Numbered from the stretch's first letter, positions 42,327-50,961 are shown. The stretch is DNA of 64,000 nt from an uncultured Clostridia bacterium (GCA_944350275.1 CALVOK010000019.1:1-64000), one strand, 5' to 3'. Numbers and translations: made by a program. The notes: a model not told the origin generated them from the sequence alone.

Positions 42327-43081
42327 CAGACAAGATTTCTCCAAATCATCTCAAAATATTTGCCAAACTCTTTATCCTCACGTTTTGCAAGTGGAGTTTG
42401 CCCTTGGAATGAAATCTCGACTACTTCTTTAACTTTTGCTGGTCTTTTTGTCAAAATGATTATTTTATCCGACATACTAAGTGCTTCAGAAATATCATGA
42501 GTGACTAAAAGGGCGGTTTTTTGTTCGCTTTTTATAATGTCATAGACATCATCACAAACCTTAAGCCTTGTTTGAAAGTCAAGAGCAGAGAAAGGTTCAT
42601 CGAGAAGTAAAAGTTCGGGTTCAAGCACAAGAGTGCGGATAAGTGCAACTCTTTGACGCATTCCTCCACTTAACTGGCGAGGCTTTTTGTTTTTAAAGTT
42701 GTAGAGGTCATACTTTTTTAATAGTTGCTCAGCAAAGGCAAGTTTTTCAGGGTCCTTATGTTTTTTTTGAACCTCAAGGCCTAGAATGATATTTTGCCAT
42801 ATGCTACGCCATTCAAAAAGGTGGTCACGTTGGAACATATATCCAATTCTCCCATCATTTTTAGTGATAGGTTGCCCATTTAAAATAATTTCACCTTCAG
42901 AAGCGGTCAGCAGTCCAGCAGTTAGTGAAAGGATTGTGGTTTTACCACAACCGCTAGGCCCAACAATAGACGTGAAATCTTTTTCATATATAGAAAAAGT
43001 TATATCTTCAAGTGCATTGATTTCGCTCTCTTTTGTTTGGTAAAAATATTTAACATTTTTGAACTCTAGCAAAGACTTCAT
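42326..43081 (-). CDS. ABC transporter ATP-binding protein, NitT/TauT type
   Basis: 251 residues. Walker A GPSGCGKTT (about 38-46), Q-loop MFQRDHLFEWRS, signature LSGGMRQRVALIRTL, Walker B LLLLDEPFSALD and H-loop LVTHDISEAL are all intact. The pattern matches SsuB/TauB/ThiZ-type ATPases. It is upstream of and overlaps its permease on the minus strand. The pair is divergent from the capsid cassette at 43218, with about 100 nt between. Confidence 0.93.
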   Translation of the reverse strand: MKSLLEFKNVKYFYQTKESEINALEDITFSIYEKDFTSIVGPSGCGKTTILSLTAGLLTASEGEIILNGQPITKNDGRIGYMFQRDHLFEWRSIWQNIILGLEVQKKHKDPEKLAFAEQLLKKYDLYNFKNKKPRQLSGGMRQRVALIRTLVLEPELLLLDEPFSALDFQTRLKVCDDVYDIIKSEQKTALLVTHDISEALSMSDKIIILTKRPAKVKEVVEISFQGQTPLAKREDKEFGKYFEMIWRNLV

Positions 43082-43159
43082 TTGTATAACCTCTACATTA
43101 TCAGTTTAGCGAAAAATAAAAATAATGTGACTTTTTTTCAAAAAAAGTGGCATATACTA

Positions 43160-43189
43160 TTGTTTTTTTGCAATTTCAGATTATATAAT
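43160..43189 (+). promoter_or_regulatory. Promoter of the capsid cassette
   Basis: TTGTTT (43160-43165), 18-nt spacer, consensus TATAAT (43184-43189). The expected start near 43196 lies after ATG 43191, which supports GTG 43218 as the first start codon. Confidence 0.5.
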
Positions 43190-43217
43190 CATGGCGAGGT
43201 TGCTAAAAGGAGCGGAT

Positions 43218-43508
43218 GTGGAAGAAGATGAGATCAGGAAAGCATTACTTAAAAGAGCACTAGGATATGACATAGATGAAATTGTATCTGAGTATAGCCT
43301 CGACAAAGACGGGCAGGAGACATTGTCTAAAAAGAAGGTAACAAAAAAACATTATAGCCCCGACATCTCTGCGGCAAAATTACTGTTAGAACGATTTTAT
43401 AGAACTTATGAAGATAGAGTGCTGGCTATGAGTGATGAAGAACTTGAGAGGGAAGAGAAGCGACTTGAAGAACTTTTAAAAAAGGGGGAGAAAGATGGAA
43501 ATACATGA
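43218..43508 (+). CDS. First gene of capsid cassette, small terminase-like protein
   Basis: 96 residues from GTG 43218, preceded by AAAAGGAG at ideal spacing. ATG 43191 upstream (105 residues) sits inside the promoter. Mostly helical and charged; a possible helix-turn-helix (RALGYDIDEIVSEYSLDKDG) is followed by long Glu/Lys-rich helices (DEELEREEKRLEELLKKGEK). Size, position before the portal gene and helical nature suggest a small terminase-like DNA-binding protein, but similarity is too weak to be sure. It overlaps the next gene by 14 nt. Confidence 0.5.
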   Translation: MEEDEIRKALLKRALGYDIDEIVSEYSLDKDGQETLSKKKVTKKHYSPDISAAKLLLERFYRTYEDRVLAMSDEELEREEKRLEELLKKGEKDGNT

Positions 43509-43713
43509 ATGCAAGCATCTCGTCAAATGCGACTTCTATGGTTGCAACAACTTGGCGAAATATAGTTTTTCTACTAAAGGTATAATAAAACGAGACCTAT
43601 GTTTTTGCGAGGAATGCTTAAAAGGGATGTATCAAGAAATTGCAAAATTGCAAGTACCAAAAGGACTAGAAAGTCCATTTAAACTTAATAAAAAGACGAG
43701 GAAGGTAAAATGA
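43495..43713 (+). CDS. Small zinc-ribbon-like protein in capsid cassette
   Basis: 72 residues. Six cysteines: CKHLVKCDFYGC near the N-terminus and CFCEEC (about 39-44), which could form a zinc site. Basic C-terminus (LNKKTRKVK). It overlaps the preceding gene by 14 nt and the portal gene by 4 nt (ATGA), so it belongs to the cassette. No family recognised; small zinc-finger proteins of this kind are common in phage genomes. Confidence 0.6.
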   Translation: MEIHECKHLVKCDFYGCNNLAKYSFSTKGIIKRDLCFCEECLKGMYQEIAKLQVPKGLESPFKLNKKTRKVK

Positions 43714-45563
43714 GAAAAGAGAGTAATCAAGAAAAAATAGTCAAAGAGGTCATTGATGATTTTAAGAAAAGAGCAGAAGAGCGAAGAAGTTTTGACCTGA
43801 TTTGGCAAATAAATATGAACTTTTTAATGGGAAATCAATATTGTAATATTGGTTATGGTGGTCAACTTGAGGAGACTGATCGACAATTTTTTTGGCAGGA
43901 GCGAGAAGTTTACAACCATATTGCACCAATTTATGATATTAGATTTGCAAAGTTATCGAGAATTAAACCTGACATAAACGTCATTCCAGCAACCAATGAC
44001 GAAAGAGATAAACAGTCAGCGAAAGTATCTAAAAAGATATACAAGTCTTTAAAGAATAAACTTAATATTGAAAACAAAGTAAATCAGGCAATCAAATGGT
44101 CGGAAGTCTGTGGAACGGTTTTTTACAAACTTGGTTGGAATTCAAATTTAGGACAAACCGTTGGAATAGATGAAGATGGAAATGAAATTAAAAGTGGAGA
44201 AGTAGAACTTAGTGTAGTAAGTCCTTTTGAAATCTACCCTGACAGTCCAACTTGTGAAAATTTACATGAATGTCAAAGTTTAATTCATGCAAAGGCATTT
44301 TCTACAAGTCAAATTAAAAATATGTATAATGTTGATGTAAAGGGCGAGAGAATTAACACATTTGCTCTTGATAATGTTTCAGTTGGTGTGGGAGGTCTTG
44401 GCTTTAATGGTACAGCACCTAAGATAATTGAAACTATTCAAGATGACAGTGCAATTGTTATAGAAAGGTATGTGCGACCTAATTATGATTATCCAAATGG
44501 GCGTTTGACAATAGTGGCAGGGGATAAACTTGTCTACGATGGCGAACTTCCTTACTTATGCGGTGAAGATAAGACGAGAGATTTTCCATTTGTAAGACAA
44601 ACAAGCATTGAGGAACCAGGATGTTTTTGGGGTACAAGCATTATAGAAAGGCTAGTACCTGTGCAGAGGGCTTATAATGCGGTAAAAAACAGAAAACATG
44701 AATTTATCAATAGACTTTCACTTGGAGTGCTGAGTGTTGAGGATGGCTCTGTAGACCTCGACAACCTTGAAGATGAAGGGTTATGTCCAGGCAAGGTCTT
44801 GGTCTATAGACAGGGTGCAAGTGAACCTAAATATCTTCAAAGTGAGTCAATTCCGTCAGGGCTTAGTGATGAAGAAGAAAATCTACTTGATGAGTTTAAT
44901 AAGATAAGTGGTGTAAATGATTTGTTGAGTGCAAATTCAGTTTCAACTAATATAAGTGGAAATGCTTTGGAACTTTTGATTTCTCAAGATGAAACAAGAC
45001 TTAATGCGTCGGTTGAAAGTATAAAATTCGCAGTGAGAGACATAGCAAAAATAATATTAAGATTATATAAACAATATGCTCTATTTCCACGAATTGCAAA
45101 AATTATAGGAGAAAATGGACAAATTGAGATGTTTTACTTCTCTTCATCAGATATATCAAGTGATGACATAGAACTGGAAAATCAGACTGACGGCTCGCAA
45201 ACATTATCTCAGCGTAGAGAAATGATATTTTCATTACTAGAAAAGGGTATATTAAACGATGAAAGTGGAAATTTAACCAACAGAATGAAATGCAAGATTT
45301 TAGAAATGTTAGGTCTAGGGATATGGGAAAATGCTCAGGATATAAATGAACTACATCTAAAACGAGCCGACAATGAAAATCTTAAAATGCTTAGCGGTAA
45401 AAATATCTCTGTAAGTGAAATAGATGATGATAAATTGCACCTAAATTCACACATTGCCTTTATGCTAGGTGAAGATTATGAGAAAAAAAGCGAAAACAAT
45501 GCAAAAATAGAAAAAATATTTTTAGAGCATATAAAGGCTCATAAAAAGAAAATGGAGGGTTAA
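43710..45563 (+). CDS. Phage portal protein (podovirus/P22 type)
   Basis: 617 residues. Begins with a long helix-forming region (KIVKEVIDDFKKRAEERRSFDLIWQINMNFLMGNQY) and has NHIAPIYDIRFAKLSRIKPDINVIPAT, PGCFWGTSIIERLVPVQRAYNAVKNRKHEFINR and SGVNDLLSANSVSTNISGNALELLISQDETRL, which are the typical segments of P22-like portals of podoviruses, where the 12-mer ring forms the DNA channel. The frame is intact over its full length. It is followed after 1 nt by the scaffold-like gene. The large terminase that docks on a portal is missing. Confidence 0.85.
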   Translation: MRKESNQEKIVKEVIDDFKKRAEERRSFDLIWQINMNFLMGNQYCNIGYGGQLEETDRQFFWQEREVYNHIAPIYDIRFAKLSRIKPDINVIPATNDERDKQSAKVSKKIYKSLKNKLNIENKVNQAIKWSEVCGTVFYKLGWNSNLGQTVGIDEDGNEIKSGEVELSVVSPFEIYPDSPTCENLHECQSLIHAKAFSTSQIKNMYNVDVKGERINTFALDNVSVGVGGLGFNGTAPKIIETIQDDSAIVIERYVRPNYDYPNGRLTIVAGDKLVYDGELPYLCGEDKTRDFPFVRQTSIEEPGCFWGTSIIERLVPVQRAYNAVKNRKHEFINRLSLGVLSVEDGSVDLDNLEDEGLCPGKVLVYRQGASEPKYLQSESIPSGLSDEEENLLDEFNKISGVNDLLSANSVSTNISGNALELLISQDETRLNASVESIKFAVRDIAKIILRLYKQYALFPRIAKIIGENGQIEMFYFSSSDISSDDIELENQTDGSQTLSQRREMIFSLLEKGILNDESGNLTNRMKCKILEMLGLGIWENAQDINELHLKRADNENLKMLSGKNISVSEIDDDKLHLNSHIAFMLGEDYEKKSENNAKIEKIFLEHIKAHKKKMEG

Positions 45564-45564
45564 T

Positions 45565-46299
45565 ATGGAAGAAAATTTACGAGAACAACCAACAATGGAA
45601 CCAGTCGATACTTTAAACAAAGTGGATGAGAATAGGGCTGTGAGTGATGTTGGCTCTCAAGGGCAACTTGGTAAGTTTAAAGATGTGTCGGCACTATTAA
45701 ATGCCTATAACAATCTTGAAGCAGAATTTACTAGGAAATGCCAACTTTTGAAGTCGCTTCAGAAAGAGAAAATTGATGAAAGTGAAAGCGAAAAAAATCT
45801 TCAAAAAGAGGAAGAAATCATTGCCGAGAATGAGAATTTAACACAAAATGACGAAAAAACAGAAAAAAATCAAGAAAATAATGTCGAAAATGTTAAATTA
45901 TCCGAAAATGAAGAAAATAGTGGAGACAATAATCAACAGGATTACCTTCATTCACTAAATCAATTCCTTGATGAAAATGTACTGGCAAAAGACTATGCTG
46001 ACGAGATAAGGGAATATCTTGAAGGCTCGCGGATTAAAAATCCATATGAGGACGCTTGGGCAAATGTTGTATTAAATCACTTAAAACAAAAGCAAAGCGA
46101 CTCATTAATTAGTCAATATGTGCTGTCAAGTGATGAAGTCAAGAATAAAATAATTGCAGATTATCTTAATGATTTAAAGAATCAAAAACCACCACATATA
46201 ATATCTTCACAAGGCGGGCAAAGGGTGTCAGGAGTACTTCCTGACAGCCCTAAGACGCTTGCTGAGGCAAAGAAAATTGTAAATAATATGTTTAGTTAA
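45565..46299 (+). CDS. Phage capsid scaffold-like protein
   Basis: 244 residues. The segment GQLGKFKDVSALLNAYNNLEAEFTRKCQLLKSLQ (about 31-64) matches the KFKSVEDLxxAYxxLExEFTKK pattern of phage scaffolds and head-assembly proteins. A central Glu/Asn-rich, coiled-coil-prone region (about 70-125) and an ordered C-terminal part ending LPDSPKTLAEAKKIVNNMF follow. Position between portal and major capsid is the standard one for a scaffold. A protease domain is absent. Confidence 0.78.
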   Translation: MEENLREQPTMEPVDTLNKVDENRAVSDVGSQGQLGKFKDVSALLNAYNNLEAEFTRKCQLLKSLQKEKIDESESEKNLQKEEEIIAENENLTQNDEKTEKNQENNVENVKLSENEENSGDNNQQDYLHSLNQFLDENVLAKDYADEIREYLEGSRIKNPYEDAWANVVLNHLKQKQSDSLISQYVLSSDEVKNKIIADYLNDLKNQKPPHIISSQGGQRVSGVLPDSPKTLAEAKKIVNNMFS

Positions 46300-46432
46300 A
46301 TTGCTAAATCTATAGGTATAATTTCTGATAAATAAAAATTAAAATAGATTAAAAGTTATTAAATTATTTAAATGATTTGTGGTAATAAAAAATGATAGCA
46401 CAAATTCAAAAAAACAAAAAAAGGAGAAGAAA

Positions 46433-47647
46433 ATGGTAACATTACAAACTGCTGAAAGTGCATTAAAAAATGTTTACCTTGGAGTTGTTGCAAACCAACT
46501 TAATGTAAATGCAAATCCACTTTTGGCTAAAATCAAACACTCAAGCAAGGATGTTTGGGGAAAAGAAGTTAGAAAACTTGCACCATTTGGTATAAATGGT
46601 GGAATAGGTGCTGGAAGCGAAGAGGGTGCTCTTCCAACATCTTCGGGAAATGGTTACGTACAATTTGTAGCCGACCTTAAAAACCTATATGGCAGAATTG
46701 AAATTTCTGATAAAGCAATAAGGGCATCAGCAAACAACATTGGTGCATTTGTTAATCTTTTATCAGATGAAATGGAGGGACTTGTTAAAGCAAGTTCGTT
46801 CAATCTTGGCAGAATGTTGTATGGTGATGGCACAGGGCTTCTTGCCACCGCATCATCACAAAGCGGAACGACTGTCACTTGCGATAAAGTCAACAATTTA
46901 ATAGAGGGAATGCTTATTGATGTGTACAACGGAACAAGCAAGGTAAATACCGCACCTCTGAAAGTAACTTATGTTGATAGGGTAAATAAAAAATTTACAT
47001 ATGAGACAAGTTCGTCTGTTACAATATCAAGTGGATATAAATTCTATGTTCAGGGTTCAAAAGATTTTGAAATTTCAGGCTTAGGGAAGATATTTGATGC
47101 AAGCCAAACTTCAATCTATGGAGTAAGCAAGACAGAATATCCTTGGTTAAACCCTTATGTTAGCACAACATCAACTGAAATTTCTGATATTCTTATTCAA
47201 CAGGCAATTGATTTTCTTGATATGAATGTTGACTCTAAAATCAATTTCATAACTTGTTCAAGCCAAGTTAGACGAGCATATCAAGAATATCTTGGAGCAT
47301 ACAGACGAAATATTGATGTAACCGAACTTGAGGGCGGATATAAGACTATTACTCACAACGGGATACCTGTTGTTGCCGATAGATTTGTTGATGATGATAC
47401 TATGTATTTGCTAAACACTGACGACTTTACCATTCATGAACTTTGTGATTGGAAATGGCTTGAAGGTGAGGATGGAAGAATCTTAAAACAAAATCAAGGT
47501 TATCCAACTTACAGTGCAACACTTGTAAAGTATGCTGAACTTATTTGCGACAAACCATGCGGACAAGCAAAGATTTCAGGAATAAAATCAACAGTAACAA
47601 ACCCATTTACAAGCAACATCACAGTTAATTCAAGTGATAGCGAATAA
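46433..47647 (+). CDS. Phage major capsid protein (HK97-fold)
   Basis: 404 residues from ATG 46433, with AAAAAAGGAG in front; the open frame extends upstream but without start signal. Segments such as VTLQTAESALKNVYLGVVANQLNVNANPLLAKI, LYGRIEISDKAIRASANNIGAFVNLLSDEMEGLV and QQAIDFLDMNVDSKINFITCSSQVRRAYQEYL followed by NGIPVVADRFVDDDTMYLLN fit the HK97-type major capsid proteins of podo- and siphoviruses. Intact. A strong terminator follows at 47661, so capsid protein can be made in excess over the tail genes. Confidence 0.87.
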   Translation: MVTLQTAESALKNVYLGVVANQLNVNANPLLAKIKHSSKDVWGKEVRKLAPFGINGGIGAGSEEGALPTSSGNGYVQFVADLKNLYGRIEISDKAIRASANNIGAFVNLLSDEMEGLVKASSFNLGRMLYGDGTGLLATASSQSGTTVTCDKVNNLIEGMLIDVYNGTSKVNTAPLKVTYVDRVNKKFTYETSSSVTISSGYKFYVQGSKDFEISGLGKIFDASQTSIYGVSKTEYPWLNPYVSTTSTEISDILIQQAIDFLDMNVDSKINFITCSSQVRRAYQEYLGAYRRNIDVTELEGGYKTITHNGIPVVADRFVDDDTMYLLNTDDFTIHELCDWKWLEGEDGRILKQNQGYPTYSATLVKYAELICDKPCGQAKISGIKSTVTNPFTSNITVNSSDSE

Positions 47648-47660
47648 ACTAAATAAGGAT

Positions 47661-47694
47661 AAAAGGCAAAAAATTAACTTTTTTTGCCTTTTTT
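47661..47694 (+). terminator. Intrinsic terminator inside the capsid cassette
   Basis: AAAAGGCAAAAA (from 47661) pairs with TTTTTGCCTTTT (to about 47692), then more T. Lies between the major capsid gene and the connector genes and should lower expression of the latter. Confidence 0.8.
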
Positions 47695-47713
47695 ATCTAT
47701 TTTGGAGGTTATT

Positions 47714-48028
47714 TTGAAAAATTATCTAGATATTAAAGATGATGTCTATTATATTTGTCAAAGACTCAAAGAGATTGATAGGTCCTATTATGTGCTTTTT
47801 AATCTGGACAGAAAAAAGTATGAAATTCATTCAAATGAGCAAAAGGACACCTATTGTTTTACTGTACCTTTTGACCAACTTGACGAACGAACTCTGTTTT
47901 ATTCTTTAAAGACACGAAGTGATAGAAGAGATAAAATAATCAAAGAGATAGAGAAAAGTAATGAAGAAAATTATAAAAAATTGATAAAAGAGCAAGTCAA
48001 CTTGCTGAAGGAGGCTATATGTCAGTAA
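47714..48028 (+). CDS. Hypothetical virion-assembly protein, 104 residues
   Basis: Starts at TTG 47714, with GGAGG five bases upstream; an earlier TTG at 47684 falls in the terminator. Contains YYICQRLKEIDRSYYVLFNLDRKKYEIHS and a helical C-terminus (DKIIKEIEKSNEENYKKLIKEQVNLLKEA). Similar small proteins occur after the major capsid gene in Bacillota podovirus-like prophages, but function is not known. Its last 10 nt overlap the next gene. Confidence 0.6.
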   Translation: MKNYLDIKDDVYYICQRLKEIDRSYYVLFNLDRKKYEIHSNEQKDTYCFTVPFDQLDERTLFYSLKTRSDRRDKIIKEIEKSNEENYKKLIKEQVNLLKEAICQ

Positions 48029-48570
48029 AAGATATAATTATTCTTGCCTGTGATTTTACAGAGAATAAAGAAATTGGCGAGGCACTTGAAAATAACTCCA
48101 CTTTAACAGACGAGCAAAATGCCATTGTAAATGACCTTGTTAAGTGTTTTAACTTGATAAACAACGAGATTGCAAGTGAATATTTCCCCATTATAAAATG
48201 TGAAAACGCAAAGACCGAAAACTTCAAAATAAATCTTTCATCACTATCAAATAGCATTCTACGAGTGATTGCCGTTCAAGATTATTATGGCAGAAAAATA
48301 AAGTTTAAGATTTATGATGACTATATTATGGCAATTGCAAACAATGTCAATGTTATATACCAGTCTTTACCTGGCGACCTATCGCTGAGTGATGAATTCT
48401 TCACCACTTTGCCCAATAGGGTATATGCCTATGGCATAGCAAGAGAATATTATTTTCTTCAAACTTTGTTTGATGAGGCAGATGTTTGGGAGGAAAGGTT
48501 TAAAGATGTTCTTTCAATTTTGCAGGGTAAACGTAACGAAATACGAATGCCACAAAGGAGATTTTTATAA
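48019..48570 (+). CDS. Head-tail connector (adaptor)-like protein
   Basis: 183 residues. Helical N-terminus (SVKDIIILACDFTENKEIGEAL, LVKCFNLINNEIASEYFPI), followed by a beta-region (NILRVIAVQDYYGRKIKFKIYDDYIMAIANNVNVIYQSLP) and a helix (VYAYGIAREYYFLQTLFDEADVWEERFKDVLS). The size, helix-beta-helix order and place between capsid and nozzle-like genes fit a P22 gp4-type or gp6-type adaptor. Intact; AAGGAGG precedes ATG. The last base is shared with the next start. Confidence 0.62.
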   Translation: MSVKDIIILACDFTENKEIGEALENNSTLTDEQNAIVNDLVKCFNLINNEIASEYFPIIKCENAKTENFKINLSSLSNSILRVIAVQDYYGRKIKFKIYDDYIMAIANNVNVIYQSLPGDLSLSDEFFTTLPNRVYAYGIAREYYFLQTLFDEADVWEERFKDVLSILQGKRNEIRMPQRRFL

Positions 48571-50051
48571 TGTTTTATAGAAATAAACTAAAAACACTTC
48601 CAACCAGCGAAAAAGAATTTGAGTATTCTCTTTTTGACAAAAATCTTAATAGCAAGAGTGATGATAGTCAGGAAATGGCGAGTGGGAAACTTACATATAA
48701 TTTTACCACGCAAAGTGGTGCTTTAAAGACAGGATATGGTTTTTCAGAACTTAAAATGCCTATTTCGACTACAGACTTAGACAGCGAAAGTGTAATTAAT
48801 CTAAGAGGGAACGAAGTTAAGGCAATATGGAAGATGAAGTGGTATGATTCGGGTAATGATGAAAACAATTATTACCTGTTTTATTATAATGATGAGGGAT
48901 ATATTTGTTATGAAAATATGTTCAGTACAAGAATTGCCACATTTATAATACCAAACGATTTCACAGAAGTGCCGTATGCTATTAATTATAGGATAGATGG
49001 TGAAGATTTGCTACTGTTTTTCGGAGAAGGAGAAAACTTGCTTGTCGTCTCGGATAGTGGTGAGGATACCATTAGCAGCGCACCTATTATCAAGTCATGT
49101 TGCTCTCACTATGGAAAACTTTTTGCTATAACTGCCTCTCCAGATAGCAAACTTGTTTATAGCGAAGATGTTGATGTCACTACCTGGACAGATGAAAAGA
49201 CCAAGAATCTTGACTTTACCGATGAAAGAGGATGTTTAAATAAAATTATATCATTTGATGATTATATTTATGTTTTTCGTGATTATGGGATAACTCAACT
49301 TTCAATATACGGTTCAAATGAAGATTTTTCTATTAACCATATGTATTTATCAGATAGTTATATATATCCTAACACTATTGCTCAAAGTGGCGACAATGTC
49401 TATTTCTTGGAGAGAAATGCACTTAAATATTTTAATGGCTCTTCTACTAGAGAACTTGAATTTGACTGCAAAGAGTTGCTTTCAAAAATTCAGCCTAGTC
49501 CACAGGCAATTTGCTACGAGGGTAAATATTATCTTGCTTGCAGGTGTGACTTCAAAGATGGGGCAGAAATTGGCTGTGAGAGTTACAGCGGAGGATATAT
49601 TAACAATGCCTTGCTTATTTATGATATAGAAAAGCAATATGTTGAAATTTTAAGAGGTGCTGATATAAATCAACTTCTTGCAATAAATAATCCATTAAAA
49701 TCAAAACTTATTGCTTGTTTTAATAATCAACACATTGATAAAATAGGCGAACTTACGCAAGACGGAAAGTTATTTGGTGAGAATCTGCCTTCACTGTGGC
49801 AAAGTGTAAAGTCTGATTTAGGTTATCACGCGAAGAAAAAACGAATCAAAGGTTTCTCAATAAAGTCTAACAGTGATGCTATTGTAACCATATCAAGCGA
49901 AAATCAATCAAGACAATTCGCTGTGACGGGCAAGAGTACCATACAAAAAATTAGAGCAAACATCATTGGCAATGAGTTTAATGTGAAGATAGAATCTGGT
50001 GGAGAAAACATAATAAGCAATTTTGTCTTATTTGTAAGAGTTAGGCAATGA
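48570..50051 (+). CDS. Tail nozzle / stabilisation-like protein
   Basis: 493 residues, close to P22 gp10 (472). Beta-rich with propeller-like repeats: WKMKWYDSGNDENNYYLFYYNDEGYICYE, LLLFFGEGENLLVVSDSG, KLFAITASPDSKLVYSED, CLNKIISFDDYIYVFRDYGITQLSIYGS, NTIAQSGDNVYFLERNALKYFNGSSTREL. This blade pattern is typical for the gp10-type stabilisation proteins that close the portal channel of short-tailed phages. Intact. No tail fibre or needle gene follows. Confidence 0.68.
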   Translation: MFYRNKLKTLPTSEKEFEYSLFDKNLNSKSDDSQEMASGKLTYNFTTQSGALKTGYGFSELKMPISTTDLDSESVINLRGNEVKAIWKMKWYDSGNDENNYYLFYYNDEGYICYENMFSTRIATFIIPNDFTEVPYAINYRIDGEDLLLFFGEGENLLVVSDSGEDTISSAPIIKSCCSHYGKLFAITASPDSKLVYSEDVDVTTWTDEKTKNLDFTDERGCLNKIISFDDYIYVFRDYGITQLSIYGSNEDFSINHMYLSDSYIYPNTIAQSGDNVYFLERNALKYFNGSSTRELEFDCKELLSKIQPSPQAICYEGKYYLACRCDFKDGAEIGCESYSGGYINNALLIYDIEKQYVEILRGADINQLLAINNPLKSKLIACFNNQHIDKIGELTQDGKLFGENLPSLWQSVKSDLGYHAKKKRIKGFSIKSNSDAIVTISSENQSRQFAVTGKSTIQKIRANIIGNEFNVKIESGGENIISNFVLFVRVRQ

Positions 50052-50182
50052 AAATTGTATATAAAAACGAAATTAGACTGATTAATAGAGTGTTTTGCCA
50101 ACTTGAAGAAAATATTTTCCAAGATGTCCTAAATCTAGACAATAAGGAGAATATCAAATGGATTTCTGGTCAGAATTTATAA
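50048..50182 (+). CDS. 44-residue ORF, translationally coupled
   Basis: ATG 50048 overlaps the previous stop as ATGA and the frame runs to TAA 50180-50182, overlapping the next gene by 25 nt. The product begins MKIVYKNEIRLINRVFCQ and ends NKENIKWISGQNL. No family recognised. Coupling on both sides, and the fact that it fills the only gap in the cassette, favour a real gene, but the evidence is positional only. Confidence 0.45.
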   Translation: MKIVYKNEIRLINRVFCQLEENIFQDVLNLDNKENIKWISGQNL

Positions 50183-50382
50183 AAAATATAGTAAGTTATG
50201 GAGTTTTTGCTATGCTCTTTGTCTTTCTATTTTTCTATCAACTTAAGGATAGTGCGAAACGAGAAGAGAGTTATCGAGAGACAATTGAATCACTCGCTGA
50301 CAGTCTACAAGTGATGAACGACGTCAAAGAGCAGGTGGAAAGACTTGTTGAACTTATTGAAAGGAGAGAAAATGAAGAATAG
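50158..50382 (+). CDS. BhlA/UviB-type holin-like protein
   Basis: 74 residues. N-terminal membrane helix (FIKNIVSYGVFAMLFVFLFFYQL, about 7-29) followed by a charged coiled-coil-like helix (REESYRETIESLADSLQVMNDVKEQVERLVELIERRENEE). This is the pattern of the BhlA/UviB family found in prophages and bacteriocin loci of Bacillus and Clostridium. It may permit release of particles or bacteriocin. AAGGAGA precedes ATG. It overlaps the next, second holin-like gene by 11 nt. No endolysin gene accompanies it. Confidence 0.78.
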   Translation: MDFWSEFIKNIVSYGVFAMLFVFLFFYQLKDSAKREESYRETIESLADSLQVMNDVKEQVERLVELIERRENEE

Positions 50383-50641
50383 ATTTAAGTCATATAGTTT
50401 TTGGACTGCTCTTGCTGGTGCTGTCGTAGTATTTCTAAATGCTCTTGGTGACTGTTTTGGATTTTCGGTTGATAATGACTTAGTAAAAGGACTAATAATG
50501 GCATTTGCAGGATTGCTTGTGGTTTTTGGTATTGTAACTATGCCAGAAAATAATCAAAACAGCGAGAGCGATGCAGATATAAACGAAAATGAAGAGAATA
50601 GCACAGAGAACAGTGACGAAGATAATAAAGAAGAAAACTAA
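50372..50641 (+). CDS. Phage holin, phi-LC3-like
   Basis: 89 residues from ATG 50372 (AAAGGAGAG in front). NRFKSYSFWTALAGAVVVFLNALGDCFGFSVDNDLVKGLIMAFAGLLVVFGIVT contains two membrane helices in the arrangement of the phi-LC3 holin family (class II). The C-terminal 35 residues are extra: Glu/Asn/Asp-rich and disordered, ending EDNKEEN. Last gene of the cassette. Usually such holins are followed by an amidase or lysozyme gene; none is here. Confidence 0.78.
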   Translation: MKNRFKSYSFWTALAGAVVVFLNALGDCFGFSVDNDLVKGLIMAFAGLLVVFGIVTMPENNQNSESDADINENEENSTENSDEDNKEEN

Positions 50642-50912
50642 TTAAAAATATTTTTCAAAGTGTTAATTATAAAACAAAACTTTTCATAGTATATTGTTGA
50701 AAATTTTACTTTTAAAGTGATTGCACAAAAAATGCTTGTTTTAGGCAAGAAAGCCCGACTTTTAAGTCGACAAAAAGCATAAGGCTTTTTGTAAAAACTT
50801 AGAAAAATTCTAAGTTTTTATGCTTTCTTGCCAGAACAGGCATTTTTTTATCCTTTTAAAATTCTATATACAAGGTTATAACCTAAAGATTAATAAATTT
50901 GTAAAAATTGTA
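50642..50912. other. Intergenic region after the capsid cassette
   Basis: About 270 bases that hold four-way-junction element D with an extended outer stem and T-run (about 50730-50850). No gene. Confidence 0.6.
50745..50833. repeat. Four-way-junction element D
   Basis: Outer stem GGCAAGAAAGC (50745-50755) pairs perfectly with GCTTTCTTGCC (50823-50833). Hairpins inside: CGACTT/AAGTCG (50757-50770), ACAAAAAGC/GCTTTTTGT (50771-50793), AAAAACTTAGA/TCTAAGTTTTT (50794-50820). Beyond a small internal loop, AAAAAAATGCTTGTT before it pairs with AACAGGCATTTTTTT after it, so the whole could also be a terminator. Confidence 0.85.
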
Positions 50913-50940
50913 TTGATTTTTAAAAAATATATGATATAAT
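50913..50940 (+). promoter_or_regulatory. Promoter of the 50962 lipoprotein gene
   Basis: TTGATT (50913-50918), 16-nt spacer, TATAAT (50935-50940), then ribosome-binding site GGGGAGAG before ATG 50962. Confidence 0.7.
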
Positions 50941-50961
50941 ATTACCAAAGGGGAGAGAAAT

